Shown: in pieces, positions 8,391-12,810 of the stretch
How positions within the stretch are numbered: the first letter of the stretch is position 1
Layout: each line of letters starts with the position of its first letter
Source: Bacteroidales bacterium
GTDB lineage: Bacteria > Bacteroidota > Bacteroidia > Bacteroidales > NBLH01
Reading direction: 5' to 3'
Assembly: GCA_029933755.1 (NCBI GenBank)
Contig: JAOZNO010000032.1
Span: 1-12,810 of the forward strand
Length of the DNA stretch: 12,810 nt
Translations under genes and position numbers: made by a program
The notes under the pieces: generated by a model
What the model saw: only the letters and a program-made list of their open reading frames with translations
What the model was told of the DNA's origin: nothing
Database searches by the model: none

Positions 8391-9998
8391 ATGAAACAAA
8401 TTATATATATAGCAGTAGTCGGACTTTTTACTTTTTTCATTATAAATTCTTTAACAATAAGCACAGCTTCGGCCCGGCCAGGAGGAGGACATTCTTATAA
8501 AAAATCAAAATCAAGTTCACGCTCAAGTTCAAGTTCAAGTTCAAGTTCAAGCAGTTCATACTCGTCAGACAAAAAAAAATCTTCAAACTCTTATTCCGAC
8601 GAAGATGAAGAAAATGAAGATAGTGGTGATAATTACGTATTTGATTATATAAACATAGATTATGAATACGAATTTTCAGAGCCTGAGAAATTTAATACTA
8701 CGCTTGGTTATATAATATTCTTTAGTTTGATTGTAATATTAGTTGGGACATATAAGTATAAAGTAATAAAAGACACGAATAAGCAATTGGTATCGAAACC
8801 TACGCCTGAAAACAAACTTAAAACATACAAAAGAAACATTAATAATTTAAACAAACTCACAGATTCAGACCCTAATTTTTCGCAAACATTGTTTTTAGAT
8901 TTTGCTTCATCTGTTTTTACAAAATATAAATTGTGGCTCGGAAAAAAAGAGTTTATTAATCTTACACCTTTCGTTTTACCAAAAGATATTGAATATGCCA
9001 AAACATATCACAAAACAGTTTCAGAAATTGTTATAGGTAGTATTAATATGACAAACATAACGATTAAGGATAAAATTCAAAATATTTTTGTAGATATTAA
9101 TGCAAATTATACAGTAAAAGATAAGGATTTTATCCAACGAATTGCAATTGTAGAAAAATGGAAATTCAGCAGAAAAGCCGGAATATTATCGCCCGAACCT
9201 GAAAAGATGCATGAACTTTCGTGCCCTGTCTGTGGTGCAAACTCCGGTTTCACAAGTACAGGCGAATGCGAAAGCTGTGGTATGAAAATCGAGAACGGAA
9301 AAAAACAATGGTATCTTTCATCGTATAAGCTCATTAACTACGATAGTTTTAAAACGGATAATTTGACATATTATGCAGATGAAGCAGGAACTGAAATTCC
9401 AACAATATATCAGGCTACTTTAGATAAAAACATAGAAAAATTTACTCAAAATCACAAGCTTAATTGGGGCGAATGGAGCCAGACATTTGAAAAGTCCGTT
9501 GTTCACAATTATTTCACAAAACTATATACTGCATGGTCGCTAAAAAAGCTTGATAATGTCAGAAATCTATTATCCGACCTGCTATACGATTCGTGGATGT
9601 TTTGGATAGATAACTACACAAAAGAAGGGTTGACGAATAAATTAGATGATGTTAAAATAGAAAAAGTCGAATTTGTGAAAATGGATATTGATAAATATTA
9701 TGAAACGGCAACTGTGAGGATAAAAGCATCGTGTAAAGACTATGTTATCAATAATAATGGAAAAGTGACAGGTGGTTCAAAAAGAAAGAAAAGAAAGTTT
9801 AGCGAATACTGGACATTTATTAGAAGAACAGGAGTTGAAACCGATGCTTATGATTACGGAACATGCCCAAATTGTGGAGCACCGGCTGATAAAATGGGAC
9901 AAAGCGGAATTTGCGAATATTGTAATACCAAAATAAGTAATGGTGATTTCTCGTGGGTATTAGCTGTAATAACGCAGGATGAAGTTTATAAGGGCTGA
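8391..9998 (+). CDS. Membrane-anchored Tim44-like domain protein with two zinc ribbons
   Basis: Protein of 535 residues built like bacterial Tim44-like proteins, but doubled. Residues 1-28 are a signal peptide (cleavage near ASA|R). A PGGGHSYKK stretch, a serine tract (41-59) and an acidic patch (70-80) follow, then one transmembrane helix at about 104-121. Residues about 160-265 and 365-485 each look like a Tim44/NTF2-type alpha+beta domain (FLDFASSVFTKYKLWLGKK...; VHNYFTKLYTAWSLKKLDNVRNLLSD...YWTFIRR). Each is followed by a zinc ribbon: C278, C281, C293, C296 (CPVCG...CESCG) and C492, C495, C508, C511 (CPNCG...CEYCN). The basic residues right after the helix (KYKVIKDTNK) suggest that the two domain-plus-ribbon units lie in the cytoplasm and only the serine/acidic loop is exported (inference). 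Mitochondrial Tim44 anchors Hsp70 to the import channel; the role of bacterial versions is unsettled and I assign none. ATG 8391 gives the signal peptide after an A-rich leader. Confidence 0.82.
   Translation: MKQIIYIAVVGLFTFFIINSLTISTASARPGGGHSYKKSKSSSRSSSSSSSSSSSSYSSDKKKSSNSYSDEDEENEDSGDNYVFDYINIDYEYEFSEPEKFNTTLGYIIFFSLIVILVGTYKYKVIKDTNKQLVSKPTPENKLKTYKRNINNLNKLTDSDPNFSQTLFLDFASSVFTKYKLWLGKKEFINLTPFVLPKDIEYAKTYHKTVSEIVIGSINMTNITIKDKIQNIFVDINANYTVKDKDFIQRIAIVEKWKFSRKAGILSPEPEKMHELSCPVCGANSGFTSTGECESCGMKIENGKKQWYLSSYKLINYDSFKTDNLTYYADEAGTEIPTIYQATLDKNIEKFTQNHKLNWGEWSQTFEKSVVHNYFTKLYTAWSLKKLDNVRNLLSDLLYDSWMFWIDNYTKEGLTNKLDDVKIEKVEFVKMDIDKYYETATVRIKASCKDYVINNNGKVTGGSKRKKRKFSEYWTFIRRTGVETDAYDYGTCPNCGAPADKMGQSGICEYCNTKISNGDFSWVLAVITQDEVYKG
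8525..8548 (+). repeat. In-frame hexanucleotide tandem repeat (AAGTTC x4)
   Basis: Four perfect copies of AAGTTC, with partial copies on both sides (CAAGTTCA at 8513-8520 and GCAGTTCA at 8551-8558), encode the serine tract as alternating TCA and AGT codons. Slippage in 6-bp steps would change tract length by two serines without shifting the frame, so this is a length-variable linker rather than an on/off switch. Confidence 0.8.
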
Positions 9999-10080
9999 AG
10001 AAGTGAATATTGATTATTGAATAATGATTAATTTGCTTTCGCCTAAATTTAAAAATAGATAAGCAATGCTATAATGATTA

Positions 10081-10253
10081 AATAACATTTTAATGACAGC
10101 GAAGCGTAATGACTAATGACTTAATGACAGCAAAGCGTAATGACAATAACCAATGACAGCGAAGCGTAATAACTAATAACCAATGACTTAATGGCAGCAA
10201 AGCGAATGACCAATGACCAATTACTTAATGACATGACTAATAACCAATTAACT
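10081..10253. repeat. Degenerate AATGACN / AATAACC heptamer array with AGCRAAGCG inserts
   Basis: This stretch before the ankyrin gene is made almost wholly of the words AATGACN, AATAACC and AATTACT. Four copies of a 16-nt unit, AATGACAGCRAAGCGT with small changes, start at 10092, 10123, 10152 and 10190 (spacings 31, 29 and 38). The fourth continues into GAATGACC and matches 7639-7660. From 9999 to 10080 the sequence is A/T-rich with looser related words (AATATTGATTATTGAATAATGATTAA) and no gene. The units are too short and uneven for CRISPR. They look like a short dispersed repeat that spreads or grows by slippage in intergenic DNA. No promoter for the ankyrin gene stands out. Confidence 0.75.
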
Positions 10254-12329
10254 ATGAATTTATCATCTTTATTTTATAGCTCTCTTATTATGGTATCACT
10301 ATTATTTCATTCGCTAACTGTTAATGCAAATAATATAACTAATCATAATCTGCTAACAATTACAGAAGATACCCTGAATAAAAAACTATATGACCTTATT
10401 TATTATAGTTCTGATACGAATGAAAATTTTTTTAAACAAGTTGAGGACTTGATAAAAAAAGGAGCAAACCCAAATGCGAACCTTGAACTTACTAAGTCAG
10501 TATATAAATTGGGGGCACGTCTTTTTGGTCAATATTATAAAAGTAAGACCAAGCTAATAACTTATTATTCAAGCCCTTTTCATGCAGCAGTTATTAAAAA
10601 GAATGTCCCACTGATTCAAAAAATGATTGATTTAGGAGCCAAATCCAATATGGCCAGTAAAAATGGTGTTTATCCAATAGAGCTGGCAATGGGCAATAAA
10701 GATGAACCAATGATTTTCTGTTTACTGGAAAATGGCGTAGATATTAAAACAATTAGTATAGCTTACAGTTTGGAAGACCAAGTAATTAAAAAGCTCCTAA
10801 AAATGGGGGCAAACCCAAACATACCCTCTAAAAATGGTGACTATATAATTAATTCTCATATTTTTTCAGATAGAGACTCGTCCATGGCTTTTTTACTGAT
10901 AAAACATGGAGCAGATGTTAGCACTATTGATCTATCTGGGTGCTTTAGCCTTGAACTGACAGAAAAACTGGTTAAAAAAGGTGCAAACCCAAAAACAATT
11001 GACATTAATAAGGCCGGATTTGAAAGTAAAGAAAGCCTTAAACGAATTTTGGCTATTAAACCGGATATAAAAAACCAAAAAATTAACTTTAGTGACTTAT
11101 TTAAAAACTCCGAATTCCTGGATATAATGCTGGATTACGGTATGAGTATCAATGTAAAAAGTAATATAGGCAATTATCCCCTTATTTTTGGAGCTGTAAG
11201 ATATACTGATATTGCAACGGTTAATAAGCTTGTTAAGAAAGGTGCAAAACTTACCACCCTGTATCGTTCCGAGACACTTTTATTTCATGCTGTAGATTTT
11301 AACCGACCAGATATGGTTGATTTTTTAATCGGAAAAGGGGCAAATGTGAATAAAATTATATCTGATGAGTCAATTTTGAACCAAGCAGCAGAAAACGGCA
11401 ATGATGAAATAATTAATAAGCTAATTGATGCAGGAGCAAATATTGAATTTAAATCATCATGGTATAAAGTAAGCCCATTAATGACTGCCGTTAAAAAAGG
11501 AAATTACACTTCTGTCAAAACTTTAATAAAACGCGGTGCTAATGTCAACTATAAAACACCAAATGGCGAAACAGCATTAATTTATGCTATAGATTTGATA
11601 GGAGGGTTTAATAAATACAAATCAGCAATTATAAAGCATTTAATAAAAAGCGGTGCCAAAACAAATATAAAATACAAAGGCCAAACACTTGTTGAATTTG
11701 CAAGAGATAATGATGCAACTACGGAAATTATCCATTATTTAAAAATATCTGAAGAGAAACCCAACAACATTAATAAAAAACAGGAAATTAAGCTGGAAAA
11801 GGAAGACGCAATACAGGTACAATATTTACTTTCAATAAAACCAGATCAAAAAATTAGTGAAAATGATTTTAAATTTATATTTGGGGATCCTATAATACTT
11901 GATGTTTTACTTGATAGCAACTTTAATATTAATATAATAGGTGGTTATCTTAGTTGGCCTTTTATTTTTGGTGCGATAGAATATGGAGATACTTTAGCTG
12001 TAAAAAAAATCTTGGAAAAGGGGGTGAAATTATCTTTTAGGGACAAAAGCACGAATTTAACCCCATTATTATTTGCTGTAGATAAGGACAAATACGAGAT
12101 AACTAAGTTTTTGTTAAACCGGGGGGCAGATGCTAATGATGAAGGATATTTTGATAAATCAGCCTTAGTAATAGCTATTAGAAGTGAAAATGAAAGAATA
12201 GTTAAACTTTTGATTGAAAATGGGGCAAATACAAATAAAACTTACAGGAATAAATCACTTCTTGAATATGCAATTAGTGAAGATGCCCCAAATAAAATTA
12301 TTGAACATTTAAAACAAGTTCAAAAATGA
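10254..12329 (+). CDS. Secreted ankyrin-repeat protein with internal duplication
   Basis: Protein of 691 residues from ATG 10254. An in-frame ATG at 10191 would add 21 residues, but those codons come entirely from the intergenic repeats (its ATG lies in the fourth 16-nt unit), so the later start is preferred. It places a signal-like hydrophobic stretch at residues 5-21 with cleavage near VNA|NN at 25, although that n-region lacks a basic residue. The rest is a ladder of ankyrin-type repeats of helix-turn-helix plus G-A-[NDK]-x-N turns (KKGANPN, DLGAKSN, KMGANPN, KHGADVS, GKGANVN, DAGANIE, KRGANVN, KSGAKTN, NRGADAN, ENGANTN). Residues 260-497 and 520-688 are two diverged copies of one multi-repeat block. 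Ankyrin ladders bind proteins; the export signal suggests a periplasmic or surface partner (inference). Its stop overlaps the next start (ATGA), implying translational coupling to a small barrel protein. Confidence 0.85.
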   Translation: MNLSSLFYSSLIMVSLLFHSLTVNANNITNHNLLTITEDTLNKKLYDLIYYSSDTNENFFKQVEDLIKKGANPNANLELTKSVYKLGARLFGQYYKSKTKLITYYSSPFHAAVIKKNVPLIQKMIDLGAKSNMASKNGVYPIELAMGNKDEPMIFCLLENGVDIKTISIAYSLEDQVIKKLLKMGANPNIPSKNGDYIINSHIFSDRDSSMAFLLIKHGADVSTIDLSGCFSLELTEKLVKKGANPKTIDINKAGFESKESLKRILAIKPDIKNQKINFSDLFKNSEFLDIMLDYGMSINVKSNIGNYPLIFGAVRYTDIATVNKLVKKGAKLTTLYRSETLLFHAVDFNRPDMVDFLIGKGANVNKIISDESILNQAAENGNDEIINKLIDAGANIEFKSSWYKVSPLMTAVKKGNYTSVKTLIKRGANVNYKTPNGETALIYAIDLIGGFNKYKSAIIKHLIKSGAKTNIKYKGQTLVEFARDNDATTEIIHYLKISEEKPNNINKKQEIKLEKEDAIQVQYLLSIKPDQKISENDFKFIFGDPIILDVLLDSNFNINIIGGYLSWPFIFGAIEYGDTLAVKKILEKGVKLSFRDKSTNLTPLLFAVDKDKYEITKFLLNRGADANDEGYFDKSALVIAIRSENERIVKLLIENGANTNKTYRNKSLLEYAISEDAPNKIIEHLKQVQK

Positions 12330-12781
12330 AAAACAAACTTTTTATTATCGTTTTTAGTCTAAACCTTTTAGCAAGTTCAAGCATATTTGCTCAAAGCTTC
12401 TACCTTAAATTAGGCTCTAATGCAGCAAACTTTAATGGTACAGATAACCCTTACGATTCAAAAAGCAGATTAGGTTTTTCAGGAGGTATCCATACAGAAT
12501 TCTTTTCTGAAACTCATTTTGCTCTGGTATTTGAAACCAATTATATGCCTATGGGAATGAGGGTTAAAGATGATATCAATAACTACAAATTAAGAAACGA
12601 GTATATTCAATTTTCGTTAAAACCAAGGTATTATATTAACACAGAATCTATTTGGGATAACAAACCTGGTTTTTATATTGATGCCGGTCCTTATGCGGCT
12701 TATTTGTTTTCATCAAGAGCATCAGGTACTTTAAACGGACAGGAGTATAATAAAGTACTGATGTTTCGCACTTACGTTTAA
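12326..12781 (+). CDS. Small outer-membrane beta-barrel protein (PorT-like), probably C-terminally truncated
   Basis: Protein of 151 residues with signal peptide MKNKLFIIVFSLNLLASSSIFAQ (in pieces; cleavage after Gln23). The mature part begins like PF13568-type outer-membrane barrels (SFYLKLGSNAANFNG), then alternating strands: LGFSGGIHTEFF, FALVFETNYMPMGMRV, YIQFSLKPRYYI, GFYIDAGPYAAYLFSSRASGTLNG. Family members usually run to about 190-220 residues with eight strands and end in an aromatic terminal strand. Here the frame ends at KVLMFRTYV, about five strands in, without such an end. Neither other forward frame up to 12810 restores a barrel-like continuation, so a simple one-base frameshift is not obvious; a junction with foreign DNA near 12755-12781 is possible. 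The ATG overlaps the ankyrin stop by 4 bp. If truncated it is likely non-functional. The last 29 bases hold nothing I can identify. Confidence 0.72.
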   Translation: MKNKLFIIVFSLNLLASSSIFAQSFYLKLGSNAANFNGTDNPYDSKSRLGFSGGIHTEFFSETHFALVFETNYMPMGMRVKDDINNYKLRNEYIQFSLKPRYYINTESIWDNKPGFYIDAGPYAAYLFSSRASGTLNGQEYNKVLMFRTYV

Positions 12782-12810
12782 GTATTTAATATCTAATCAC
12801 TTGCAGGCAT

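Noticed and set aside
8525..8548. Phase-variation switch in the serine tract
   Set aside because: The repeat unit is 6 bp, so gain or loss never changes the reading frame; only tract length can vary.
10092..10204. Repeated 16-nt units as a possible CRISPR array
   Set aside because: Units are short and imperfect, spacings are uneven (29-38), and the intervening sequence is itself made of the same AATGAC words, so there are no unique spacers. No cas gene is present.
10254..12329. Ankyrin protein as a host-directed effector or an ankyrin-type phage-defence gene
   Set aside because: There is no secretion-system gene, eukaryotic-type targeting motif, nuclease or other defence gene nearby. Export signal and barrel neighbour are the only context.

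Overview
The window reads as a chromosomal segment of an AT-rich Bacteroidota bacterium. The evidence is an Oar-type TonB-dependent receptor with an N-terminal carboxypeptidase-regulatory-like domain, a Bacteroidota-style fusion of a peptidase-MA-like domain, a Tol-type propeller and an outer-membrane barrel, a PorT-like small barrel protein, and A/T-rich leaders without clear Shine-Dalgarno sequences. All seven supported genes lie on the + strand. There is no tRNA, rRNA, CRISPR array or transposase gene.

Layout. 150-3305 encodes the Oar-like receptor and is closed by a strong intrinsic terminator (3358-3386), preceded by an 18-bp perfect palindrome. 3491-6751 encodes a 1086-aa envelope protein (degenerate peptidase-MA-like domain, beta-propeller, C-terminal barrel) read from a TTG start and followed by a weaker hairpin. 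7031-7399 encodes a single-repeat TauE/SafE-type permease. 7414-7640 is a non-coding element of 227 bp with 17-nt terminal inverted repeats (15/17 matching) whose outermost bases are TTAA at both ends: a probable MITE. 7746-8294 encodes a small lipoprotein and 8391-9998 a membrane-anchored Tim44-like protein with two zinc ribbons. About 250 bp of degenerate AATGAC-type repeats follow. Last come a secreted ankyrin-repeat protein (10254-12329) and, overlapping it by 4 bp, a small outer-membrane barrel protein (12326-12781) that looks cut short near the window end.

How the genes fit together. Nearly every product is predicted to be exported or in the envelope (two large outer-membrane proteins, a permease, a lipoprotein, a membrane-anchored protein, a secreted ankyrin protein, a small barrel). 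Only the last two are visibly coupled, by the ATGA stop/start overlap. The others are separated by 96-350 bp gaps holding terminators, hairpins or repeats, so they need not be one operon. I do not see a clearly new multi-gene system. The best leads are the MITE-like element, the AATGAC repeat family shared by two intergenic regions, the internally duplicated ankyrin protein with its coupled barrel partner, the metalloprotease-like domain that has lost its HExxH motif, and the twin-zinc-ribbon Tim44-like protein.
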